A DNA stretch of 64,000 nucleotides from AC-51 sp036265325 (GTDB taxonomy: Bacteria; Actinomycetota; UBA4738; HRBIN12). The stretch covers positions 4,841 to 68,840 of the forward strand of contig DATAPH010000088.1 of NCBI GenBank assembly GCA_036265325.1. The letters run 5' to 3'. Below the pieces are notes generated by a model, which did no database searches, was not told where the DNA came from, and saw only the letters and a list, made by a program, of their open reading frames with translations. Below are positions 41,835 through 49,132 of the stretch, piece by piece; positions within the stretch are counted from its first letter, which is position 1; each line of letters begins with the position of its first letter. Made by a program: the position numbers and the translations under genes.

Positions 41835-42239
41835 ATGGGCTGGAACACCAACGTGATCGAGGAGTTCCGCGCGAACGAAGGCAAGGTCGGCGGGAACTTC
41901 GAGGGCCGCACGCTGCTGCTGCTCCACACGAAGGGCCGCAAGAGCGGCGAGGAGCGGATCAACCCCCTCGCGTACAACATGGACGGCGACCGCTACGTAG
42001 TCTTCGCGACCAAGGGCGGTCACGACTTCCACCCGCATTGGATGCTGAACGTCGCCGATAACCCCGACGTGGAGGTCGAGGTCGGCACCGAGCGGTTCAA
42101 AGGGCGAGCCGAGGTGCTGTGGGAAGGGCCCGAGCGCGACCGGCTGTACGCGGCGCAGGTGGCGAAGTGGCCCCAGTTCGGCGACTACGAGAAGACGGCC
42201 AAGCGCACGATCCCGGTCGTCGTGATCACCCGGGTTTGA
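41835..42239 (+). CDS. Deazaflavin (F420)-dependent nitroreductase family protein
   Basis: A 134-residue protein of the DDN/split beta-barrel family typical of actinobacteria, which uses F420H2 (some members FMN) as hydride donor. Seen are LLLLHTKGRKSGEERINPL, the region carrying the F420-binding lysine, and VVFATKGG plus HPHWMLNVADNPDVEVEVG. The ATG has AGGAGG 6 nt upstream, the strongest ribosome-binding site in the area. Substrate unknown. Its presence implies F420 biosynthesis elsewhere in the genome. Confidence 0.92.
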   Translation: MGWNTNVIEEFRANEGKVGGNFEGRTLLLLHTKGRKSGEERINPLAYNMDGDRYVVFATKGGHDFHPHWMLNVADNPDVEVEVGTERFKGRAEVLWEGPERDRLYAAQVAKWPQFGDYEKTAKRTIPVVVITRV

Positions 42240-42270
42240 GCACGACCAGGACCGATACCCTGGAGACCTG

Positions 42271-43254
42271 ATGGCCTTCCCCGTCGACCGACCACGACGC
42301 CTGCGCCGCACGCCGGCGCTCCGCGCGCTCGTGCGCGAGACCACCCTCGAACCGGGCGACCTGATCGCGCCGTTGTTCGTGAAGGAAGGCATCGCCGACG
42401 CGATCCCGATCCCGTCGATGCCGGGCCAGTCGCAGCACACCGTCGAGTCGCTCCGAAAGGTGGCGGCCGACATCCGGTCCACGGGCGTGCTCGCGTTCGT
42501 CGTGTTCGGCGTCCCCGAACACAAGGACGCCGAAGGAACCGAGGCGTGGAACCCCGACGGCATCACCCAGCAGGCGATCCGCGCGCTCCGCGATGACTTC
42601 GGCGACGACGCGGTGATCGTGACCGACCTGTGCCTGGACGAGTACACCGACCACGGGCATTGCGGCGTGCTGACGCCCGACGGCCGCGTCGACAACGATC
42701 GGACGCTCGAGCTCTACGCGCGTGCGGCCGAGGCGCAGGCGGCGGCGGGCGCGGACATCGTCGCGCCCAGCGGGATGATGGACGGCCAGGTCGGCGTGAT
42801 CCGGGCGGCGCTCGACGCGGCCGGCGCGACCGACGTCGCGATCATGGCCTACGCCGCGAAATTCGCCAGCGCGCTGTACGGTCCGTTCCGGGAGGCCGCC
42901 GAGGGCGCGCCGACGTTCGGCGACCGGACCGGCTACCAGCAGGATCCGGCCAACGCCGCCGAAGCGCTCCGCGAGATCCAGACCGACCTCGACGAAGGCG
43001 CGGACATCGTGATGGTGAAGCCGGCGCTCCCCTACCTCGACGTCGTGCACGAGGCGGCCGCGTTGCGCGCCGCCCCCGTCGCCGCGTACCACGTGAGCGG
43101 CGAGTACGCGATGATCAAGGCCGCGGTCGGGAACGGCTGGCTCGATGAACGCCGGGTCGTGCTCGAGACGCTCACGTCGATCCGGCGGGCCGGCGCGGAT
43201 CTGATCCTCACCTACCACGCGGCCGACGCGGCCGATTGGCTCCGCTCGAGCTGA
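42271..43254 (+). CDS. hemB: Porphobilinogen synthase (delta-aminolevulinic acid dehydratase)
   Basis: Condenses two 5-aminolevulinates to porphobilinogen. The Schiff-base lysines are in AYAAKFASA and MVKPALPYLD. The metal-site loop reads DLCLDEYTDHGHCG: two of the three Cys of zinc enzymes remain, with Asp in the middle place, intermediate between zinc and Mg/K types. The 327-residue length is normal. It follows the DDN gene by 31 nt and may share its transcript. Confidence 0.96.
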   Translation: MAFPVDRPRRLRRTPALRALVRETTLEPGDLIAPLFVKEGIADAIPIPSMPGQSQHTVESLRKVAADIRSTGVLAFVVFGVPEHKDAEGTEAWNPDGITQQAIRALRDDFGDDAVIVTDLCLDEYTDHGHCGVLTPDGRVDNDRTLELYARAAEAQAAAGADIVAPSGMMDGQVGVIRAALDAAGATDVAIMAYAAKFASALYGPFREAAEGAPTFGDRTGYQQDPANAAEALREIQTDLDEGADIVMVKPALPYLDVVHEAAALRAAPVAAYHVSGEYAMIKAAVGNGWLDERRVVLETLTSIRRAGADLILTYHAADAADWLRSS

Positions 43255-43309
43255 CCCCGAGCTGAGCCCGATTTCCTCTCGGCGCCGCCGTGGTGCGACA
43301 CTCCGGGGC

Positions 43310-44014
43310 GTGTCCTCCTACGACCCGTTCGCCGACGACTACGACGCCTGGGCCGCGGACATGACCGAGGACGTCGGCTGGTACGTCGAGCTGGCGGAGG
43401 CGGCGCGGGAACCGATCGTCGAGCTCGCCGTCGGCTCGGGACGCGTCGCGATCGAGATCGCGCGGCGCACCGGCAAACGCGTCATCGGCATCGACCTGTC
43501 GCCCAAGATGCTCGCGGTCGCTCGCGAGCGACGCGGTGGGCTGCCCGTGGACCTCCGCGAAGGCGACATGCGCGAGCTGCATCTGGACGAGCAGGTCGAG
43601 CTCGTGATCTGCCCGTTCCGTTCGATGTTGCACCTGCCGACGTGGCGCGATCGTCGCGCGGTGTTCGACCGCGTCGCTGCATCGCTCGAGCCCGGCGGCC
43701 GGTTCGCGTGGAACGTGTTCGCGTACAGCGCGACCCTGGCTGCGGCCTTGGACGGGAAGCGTGTCGAGCGCGCCGGCGGCAGTTGGGAGATCGTGACCAA
43801 CGTCCCGGCAGACAGCCGGATCGACATCACCCGCGGGCGTGGGCTGGATCGACTCGGCACCTTCTCGTTGTGGTGGGCAACCAGACGCGAATGGGAAGGC
43901 CTGATCGATGTCGCGGGTCTCGAGCTCGAGAACCTCTACGGCGGCTTCCACCGGGAGCCGTACGACGACGATTCCCTCGAGCAGGTCTGGGTCGCGCAGA
44001 AGCCGCGGCGTTAA
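43310..44014 (+). CDS. SAM-dependent methyltransferase
   Basis: Class I methyltransferase of 234 residues. It opens with YDPFADDYDAWA, typical of small-molecule methyltransferases. Motif I is IVELAVGSGRVAIEIA, followed by VIGIDLSPKML and a Methyltransf_25-like core. The GTG start is supported by the family N-terminus. The 3' end overlaps the convergent ureohydrolase gene by 4 nt. Substrate not predictable. Confidence 0.88.
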   Translation: MSSYDPFADDYDAWAADMTEDVGWYVELAEAAREPIVELAVGSGRVAIEIARRTGKRVIGIDLSPKMLAVARERRGGLPVDLREGDMRELHLDEQVELVICPFRSMLHLPTWRDRRAVFDRVAASLEPGGRFAWNVFAYSATLAAALDGKRVERAGGSWEIVTNVPADSRIDITRGRGLDRLGTFSLWWATRREWEGLIDVAGLELENLYGGFHREPYDDDSLEQVWVAQKPRR

Positions 44015-44973
44015 CTCGGCGCGAGCACGGTAAGGCCCAGCAGTTCGTAGACGGCGTTGGCCGCCGCGATCGCCGTGATCTCACCGTGGTCGTAGGCGGG
44101 CGCAACCTCGACCACGTCGGCGCCGACGATCCGCAGACCGGCGAACGCACGGAGCGTGGCGAGCACCTCGCGGCTCGTCAAACCGCCCGCCTCGGGCGTC
44201 CCGGTGCCCGGCGCGTGCGCGGGATCCATCACGTCGACGTCGATCGAGACGTACACCGGGAGGTCGCCGACCCGCTCCCGGATCTCACCGGCGATCGAGT
44301 CAACCGACCGGGTCAGAAAGTCGAACGCGCCCACGATCGTGAACCCGAAGGCCGCGTCGTCGACCAGGTCCTGCGGCGTGAACAACGGCCCGCGGATCCC
44401 GAGGTGCGCGCATCGATCGGACGCGAGCAGCCCTTCCTCGTGCGCGCGGCGGAACGGGGTCCCGTGCGTGTACGGCGCGCCGAAGTACGTGTCCCACGTG
44501 TCGAGGTGCGCGTCGAAATGCACGAGTGCGATGGGGCCGTGCTGCGCATGGACGGCGCGGAGCAGCGGCAACGCGACGGTGTGATCGCCGCCGAGCACGA
44601 TCGGGAGCGTGGCGTCGTCCATGAGCGACCTGGCGCCGGCTTCGATCTGCACGATCGCCTCGTCGATCGCGAACGGCGTGCACGGGATGTCGCCCGCGTC
44701 GGCAACCTGTTGATCGGCGAACGGCCGCACGTCCAGGCCGGCGTGGTACCCGCGAAGCAGCCGCGAGCCCGCGCGGATCGCGGCCGGACCGAACCGTGCG
44801 CCCGGCCGGTAGGTGGTGCCCGCGTCGAACGGGACGCCGACCACGGCCACGTCGCACCGGTCGACCTGATCGAGGCGCGGCAGCCGGGCGAACGTTGCCG
44901 GGCCCGCGAACCGCGGCACGACCAGCGGGTCCACCGGGCCGAGCGGTTCGTCGCCGCCACCGGTCTGTTCCAC
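44011..44973 (-). CDS. Ureohydrolase, agmatinase-like
   Basis: Manganese-dependent ureohydrolase (agmatinase/arginase/guanidinobutyrase family), 320 residues. Metal ligands are in LGGDHTVA, LVHFDAHLDTWD and YVSIDVDVMDPA, and the substrate loop GTPEAGGLTSRE is intact. The sequence is closest in layout to agmatinase (SpeB), but related guanidino-acid hydrolases cannot be excluded. GTG 44973 is chosen because AGGAGG lies 7 nt before it; a GTG fourteen codons upstream has none. Confidence 0.9.
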   Translation of the reverse strand: MEQTGGGDEPLGPVDPLVVPRFAGPATFARLPRLDQVDRCDVAVVGVPFDAGTTYRPGARFGPAAIRAGSRLLRGYHAGLDVRPFADQQVADAGDIPCTPFAIDEAIVQIEAGARSLMDDATLPIVLGGDHTVALPLLRAVHAQHGPIALVHFDAHLDTWDTYFGAPYTHGTPFRRAHEEGLLASDRCAHLGIRGPLFTPQDLVDDAAFGFTIVGAFDFLTRSVDSIAGEIRERVGDLPVYVSIDVDVMDPAHAPGTGTPEAGGLTSREVLATLRAFAGLRIVGADVVEVAPAYDHGEITAIAAANAVYELLGLTVLAPS

Positions 44974-45080
44974 GCGTGGTCCTCCTCCGATCGATGAGCG
45001 GCCGGTTGCGGGCACGCTACCCCGCGGCCGGGCGGGCCCGCCACCTCTGCTAGCCTCCGCGCGCGAAAGGGGACCACGCC

Positions 45081-45446
45081 ATGTACATGACGATGCTGTT
45101 GCTCGGCTTCTTCGGGATCGCGATGGGCACCGGCTGGATCGCGCAGGTCATCACCCGAAAGGGGTCGGGCCGGATCGACTGGGCGCAAGCCTTCTGGGTC
45201 GGCCTTGCGGCGATGGGCGTCGCGTGGCTCATCGCGTGGCTGCTAGACCGCACCGTCGGCACGACGTTCGGCGTCGCCGGGTTCCTCGTCGCGATCGCGG
45301 CGGCGATCGTGATCCAACTGATCGTCGGTTCGCGCCAGGCGGCGGAGGTCGCCGAGGAACACCACCGCGAGAAGGAGCTCACGCCGGAAGGGCTCCCGGG
45401 CCATCACCAGCCGCAGCCGCACAAGAACAAGAAGAAGCGGCGGTAG
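45081..45446 (+). CDS. Small membrane protein with basic tail
   Basis: A 121-residue protein with three hydrophobic helices (about 3-25, 34-55 and 62-84) separated by short charged loops. The C-terminal cytoplasmic tail is long and strongly His/Lys-rich (HHREKE, HKNKKKRR). The ATG has AAAGGGGA 8 nt upstream. No family recognised; the His-rich tail might bind metal or nucleic acid, which is speculation. Confidence 0.7.
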   Translation: MYMTMLLLGFFGIAMGTGWIAQVITRKGSGRIDWAQAFWVGLAAMGVAWLIAWLLDRTVGTTFGVAGFLVAIAAAIVIQLIVGSRQAAEVAEEHHREKELTPEGLPGHHQPQPHKNKKKRR

Positions 45447-45448
45447 CC

Positions 45449-46561
45449 CTAGCCGGTCTCGCGCGCGCGAGCGGTCGCATGCCAGTGCGCGGCGCGCCGC
45501 TGGAACAACGCGTACGCGAACGGCCCGGCAAGGATCGGGCCCCAGTACGAGACCAGGCGATACGCGAGCGTCGCCAGCGTGGCGGCCGGACCGGGCACGC
45601 CGGCCAGCACGAGCATCGCGGCGAGCCCGGCCTCAACGAAGCCGAGACCGCCCGGAGTGATCGGGATCATCCCGAGGACCACCGCCGCGACGTACGCGAG
45701 CAACACCAGCGACGCGGTCGGCCGCGCGCCGGACGCCACCAACGCGGCGAGCAGCGCGAGGTAGTCGAACATGACGTTCCCCGCGGAGCGAAGGATCGCC
45801 TGCGCCCACTGCTTGCCGAGCGTCGTGCGCACGCCGTCGCGCTCTGCGGCGAGTCTGTCGCCCAGGCCGGTCATCTTCGGCCGCCGGCGCAGGAGCATGT
45901 TGTGGATCCGTTCGATCGTGCGCGCGACGGCGCCGATCGGCTTGTCGAGGAGCAGGAGGACGGCGCCGCCGCCGACGAGGAGCACGAACAGCGCGACACC
46001 GAGCCACGCCGCGCGCGCGAGGCCGCGATCGACGGCGACGCCACCGAGGATCGCCGGGAGCGCGAGGACCGGGAGTGCGAACAGCGTGGCGACGTTGATC
46101 AGCGACGCCGCGGCGAGCCCCGTCCCGATGTGCGTCGCGTCCATCCCCGCGCCGACGAGCATCCGGTACTGCATCGCCGCACCCATCGGGCTGCCGCCCG
46201 GGACGACCTTGCTGACCGAGTTCCCCACCACCTGCGCGGTCCCGATGACGAAGTAGCGGCTCGAGCCGAGGCACAGCCCGATCAAGAGCCACATGCAGCC
46301 GTAGCTCGCCGCCTCGGCTGCGACCATCACGACGAACCAGCCGGGCGCGACGCGCTTCAGCTCGTTCACCGATCCGAATGTCGCGACGAGCGAGGGCCAC
46401 ACGACGTACAGCCCGATCAGCGCGAGGAACAACATGATGACCCGGCCCGGCGTGACGAGCTTGGGCCGCTCGGGAAGCGATGCCGCGAGGTCCTCGACGC
46501 CCTCCGGGCGCGGCTGCTGTGGCGGCTGCATCGATGGAAGCGTCCCCGCCGCAGAACCCAT
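45449..46561 (-). CDS. Flippase-like integral membrane protein (LPG-synthase TM family)
   Basis: Polytopic membrane protein of about 370 residues matching the UPF0104 / lysylphosphatidylglycerol-synthase transmembrane region family. Family signs are VVGNSVSKVVPGGSPMGAAMQYRML and the late LGMIPITPGGLGFVEAGLAAML. About eight to ten helices are expected. There is no C-terminal aminoacyl-transferase domain, so it would act as a lipid translocase or scaffold rather than a synthase. Start uncertain (TTG 46567, ATG 46561 or ATG 46531). Divergent from hemL. Confidence 0.87.
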   Translation of the reverse strand: MGSAAGTLPSMQPPQQPRPEGVEDLAASLPERPKLVTPGRVIMLFLALIGLYVVWPSLVATFGSVNELKRVAPGWFVVMVAAEAASYGCMWLLIGLCLGSSRYFVIGTAQVVGNSVSKVVPGGSPMGAAMQYRMLVGAGMDATHIGTGLAAASLINVATLFALPVLALPAILGGVAVDRGLARAAWLGVALFVLLVGGGAVLLLLDKPIGAVARTIERIHNMLLRRRPKMTGLGDRLAAERDGVRTTLGKQWAQAILRSAGNVMFDYLALLAALVASGARPTASLVLLAYVAAVVLGMIPITPGGLGFVEAGLAAMLVLAGVPGPAATLATLAYRLVSYWGPILAGPFAYALFQRRAAHWHATARARETG

Positions 46562-46593
46562 CGTCAATCACCGACCGGATAGCATCCGGGCTC

Positions 46594-47868
46594 GTGGCGA
46601 CCAACGACGAGCTGTTCGACCGCGCCCGTGCGGTGATCCCGGGCGGCGTCGACTCGCCCGTCCGCGCGTTCGGATCCGTCGGCGGCACGCCGGTCTTCGC
46701 CACACGCGGCGAGGGCGCCTGGATCGAGGACGCAACTGGCGCCCGATACGTCGACCTCGTCCAGTCATGGGGCGCGCTGCTGTTCGGGCACGCGCACCCC
46801 GCGATCCTCGAGGCCGCAACGTCGGCCGCCGCGCGCGGCACGAGCTTCGGGATGCCGACCGAGGCGGAGGTCGAGCTCGCGAGCCGGATCGTCGGCGCCG
46901 TCGCAAGCGTCGACGAAGTGCGGCTGGTTTCGTCCGGGACCGAGGCCGCGATGTCGGCGGTGCGGCTGGCCCGGGGCGCAACCGGCCGCGATCTGCTCGT
47001 GAAGTTCGACGGGTGTTATCACGGGCACGCCGATGCGCTGCTGGCCAAGGGCGGCGGCAGCGGGCTCGCGACGCTCGGGCTGCCGGGGTCGCCCGGGGTC
47101 ACCGATGGCGCGGCGCACGACACGCTGACGGCGCCGTACAACGACGCCGACGCGGTGGATGCGCTGTTCCACGCGCGCGACCGGGAGATCGCCGCGGTGA
47201 TCGTCGAGCCGATCGCGGCCAACATGGGCGTCGTGCCGCCGGCCGACGGGTTCCTGGAGCGGCTGCGCGAGCTGTGCAGCGCGAACGACGCGCTGTTGAT
47301 CCTGGACGAGGTGATCACCGGGTTCCGGCGGGCGTACGCGGGCGCGCAGTCGGTGTTCGGCGTGACGCCGGACCTCACGGTCCTCGGCAAGGTCATGGGC
47401 GGCGGCTTCCCGTGCGCGGCGTTCGGGGGCCGACGCGACCTGATGGAACAGCTCGCGCCGGTCGGGCCCGTGTATCAGGCCGGGACCCTGAGCGGGAACC
47501 CGGTGGCCGTCGCAGCCGGGATCGCCGCGCTCGACCTCGCACGGACGACCGATCCGTACCCGGCGCTCGAGCGGGCGGCCGACAGATTGATCGACGGGCT
47601 CGGGGCCGCGTTCGCCGCGAAGGGCATCCCGGCGACGATCAACCGGTCGGGCTCGTTGTTCAGCGTGTTCTTCACGGCCGAGCCGGTGACCGACTTCGAC
47701 GGCGCGAAAGGCGCCGACCACGAGCGGTACGCCCGGTTCTTCCATCATCTGCTCGACCGTGGCGTTGCGCTCCCGCCGTCCGGCTACGAGCTGTGGACGC
47801 TCGGGACGGCCCACGGCGACGCCGAGCTCGAACGCGTGCTCGACGCCGCCGGGACCTTCCCGGGCTAA
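46594..47868 (+). CDS. hemL: Glutamate-1-semialdehyde 2,1-aminomutase
   Basis: PLP enzyme isomerising glutamate-1-semialdehyde to 5-aminolevulinate, completing the C5 route begun by HemA. Key segments are VIPGGVDSPVRAFGSVGGTP, VRLVSSGTEAAMSAVRLARG, DGCYHGHADALL, the PLP Asp region LILDEVITGFR and the Schiff-base Lys in VLGKVMGGGFP. The 424-residue protein starts at a GTG matched to family N-termini. A strong hairpin follows the stop at once. The gene is separate from hemACD and hemB, although all share a strand. Confidence 0.97.
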   Translation: MATNDELFDRARAVIPGGVDSPVRAFGSVGGTPVFATRGEGAWIEDATGARYVDLVQSWGALLFGHAHPAILEAATSAAARGTSFGMPTEAEVELASRIVGAVASVDEVRLVSSGTEAAMSAVRLARGATGRDLLVKFDGCYHGHADALLAKGGGSGLATLGLPGSPGVTDGAAHDTLTAPYNDADAVDALFHARDREIAAVIVEPIAANMGVVPPADGFLERLRELCSANDALLILDEVITGFRRAYAGAQSVFGVTPDLTVLGKVMGGGFPCAAFGGRRDLMEQLAPVGPVYQAGTLSGNPVAVAAGIAALDLARTTDPYPALERAADRLIDGLGAAFAAKGIPATINRSGSLFSVFFTAEPVTDFDGAKGADHERYARFFHHLLDRGVALPPSGYELWTLGTAHGDAELERVLDAAGTFPG

Positions 47869-47871
47869 CAA

Positions 47872-47900
47872 CCGAGCCGGCGGCTACGCCGCCGGCTCGG
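47872..47900. terminator. Bidirectional terminator-like hairpin between hemL and a 49-codon gene
   Basis: A perfect 13-bp stem, CCGAGCCGGCGGC pairing with GCCGCCGGCTCGG across a 3-nt loop. It starts 3 nt after the hemL stop and overlaps the last codons of the convergent small gene. T-runs are weak on both sides, as is common in GC-rich genomes. Confidence 0.7.
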
Positions 47901-48033
47901 GGACCAGCGCCACGCCGTCCTCGTCCTCGAGGTCCGGCACGAACCGGATGGTCTCGATCGGGCGAGAAGCAGCGGGCGGAGGCGTCCAGTACGGGTCATC
48001 GTCCGTGATCCCGAATAGCTCCCACTGACGCAT
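47884..48033 (-). CDS. 49-residue protein of unknown function
   Basis: Short protein starting MRQWELFGITDDDP, aromatic-rich at its N-terminus and acidic at its C-terminus (PDLEDEDGVALVPEP). GAGGAGGG with 5-nt spacing before the ATG strongly supports translation. Its last codons fall in the 13-bp hairpin shared with hemL. The frame extends far upstream as the antisense of the phosphotransferase gene but lacks any supported start. No family recognised; a small adaptor or peptide is possible. Confidence 0.6.
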   Translation of the reverse strand: MRQWELFGITDDDPYWTPPPAASRPIETIRFVPDLEDEDGVALVPEPAA

Positions 48034-48198
48034 ACAACCCTCCTCGTGTTCGTCCGCCAAGGACACAGGAGGTATCGGCATCTCGCGTCGCGCCGGCGTA
48101 TCGGACCTTCGGCGGGTCCGACCTCGTTCCATCGGCCGAACCGGGTCGGCGGCGCGCGGAACGCGCGTGGGATGGCGGACCAGTAGGCTCCAGGGCCG

Positions 48199-49125
48199 AT
48201 GGCCGACCCCATCTCGACCGACCCGCTCGAGCGGTTCGAAGCGGCGGTGCGCGTCCGGGTGGGGGGCGAGGCGGACGACTGGCTCGCGACGGTGCCCGAC
48301 CTCATCACGTCCGTCACCGGTGCGTGGGACGTGCACGTCACGGCCGTGGCGAACCGCATCGACGGATTCGGGATGTCGATCCCCGCGCGTCGCGACAGCG
48401 AGCGCGTGACCGTGCGGATCGCCTACCCCGACGCGTTCCTCGCCGACGAGACGGCCGCGCTGCGCGCGTGGAACGGCAACGGCGCGGTGCGGGTCCTCGA
48501 AGAAGACGAACGCGGCGCGCAGCTGCGCACGTCGCCGACGCCGGGAACCGCAATCTCCTTGGAACGCAACGAGATGACCGCGTTGCGGAAGGTCGCCGAG
48601 GCGCTCCGCGAGTTGTGGATCGAACCTCCCGAGGGGATGCAGACGCTCGCGGCGGAGGTGCGCGCATGGGGTGCGTCGATGCCGGAGCGGTTCGAGTCGG
48701 TGCACCAGCCGTTCGACGAGCAGCTGATGCGCGACGCCGAGGTGATGTTCCGGTCGTTCGGACCGAGTCAGATGGACGCGGTGCTGCTGCACGGGGACGT
48801 CCGGCTGGAGACCTTCCTGCTGGACGGCGAGCGCGCCGTGGCGATCGATCCGAAGCCGCTGGCGGGCGAGCCGGCGTTCGACGTCGCGGCGTTGTTGCGC
48901 GACGGCCCCGGCGAACTCGTGCGCGATCCGGCGGCGGGCCGGCAGCGGCTGCAGGGCCGGTTGGAACAGCTGACCGACCTGTTGGACGTGCGCGCGAGCC
49001 GGGTCCGCGGATGGGCGTTCGCCGTCGGGATCGACACCGGGCTGTACGCGTACGAGACGGGGGACACCGACGGCGGCGACCTGATGATCGAGGTCGCGAA
49101 GCTGTGCCAGTCGCTCAGCGCGTGA
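48199..49125 (+). CDS. APH(6)/hydroxyurea-phosphotransferase-like protein, altered catalytic loop
   Basis: A 308-residue protein resembling the streptomycin-6-kinase/APH_6_hur family within the kinase-like fold. Matching segments are LLHGDVRLETFLLDG and VAIDPKPLAGEPAFDVAALLRDGP. In normal members the first reads HGDLHHGN, with Asn binding Mg; here that Asn is replaced by Thr, though the catalytic Asp remains. The Asp of the IDPKP motif is present. It may be a phosphotransferase with changed chemistry or a non-catalytic relative. I see no resistance-gene context, and the gene looks native by composition. Confidence 0.75.
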   Translation: MADPISTDPLERFEAAVRVRVGGEADDWLATVPDLITSVTGAWDVHVTAVANRIDGFGMSIPARRDSERVTVRIAYPDAFLADETAALRAWNGNGAVRVLEEDERGAQLRTSPTPGTAISLERNEMTALRKVAEALRELWIEPPEGMQTLAAEVRAWGASMPERFESVHQPFDEQLMRDAEVMFRSFGPSQMDAVLLHGDVRLETFLLDGERAVAIDPKPLAGEPAFDVAALLRDGPGELVRDPAAGRQRLQGRLEQLTDLLDVRASRVRGWAFAVGIDTGLYAYETGDTDGGDLMIEVAKLCQSLSA

Positions 49126-49132
49126 GGGACCG

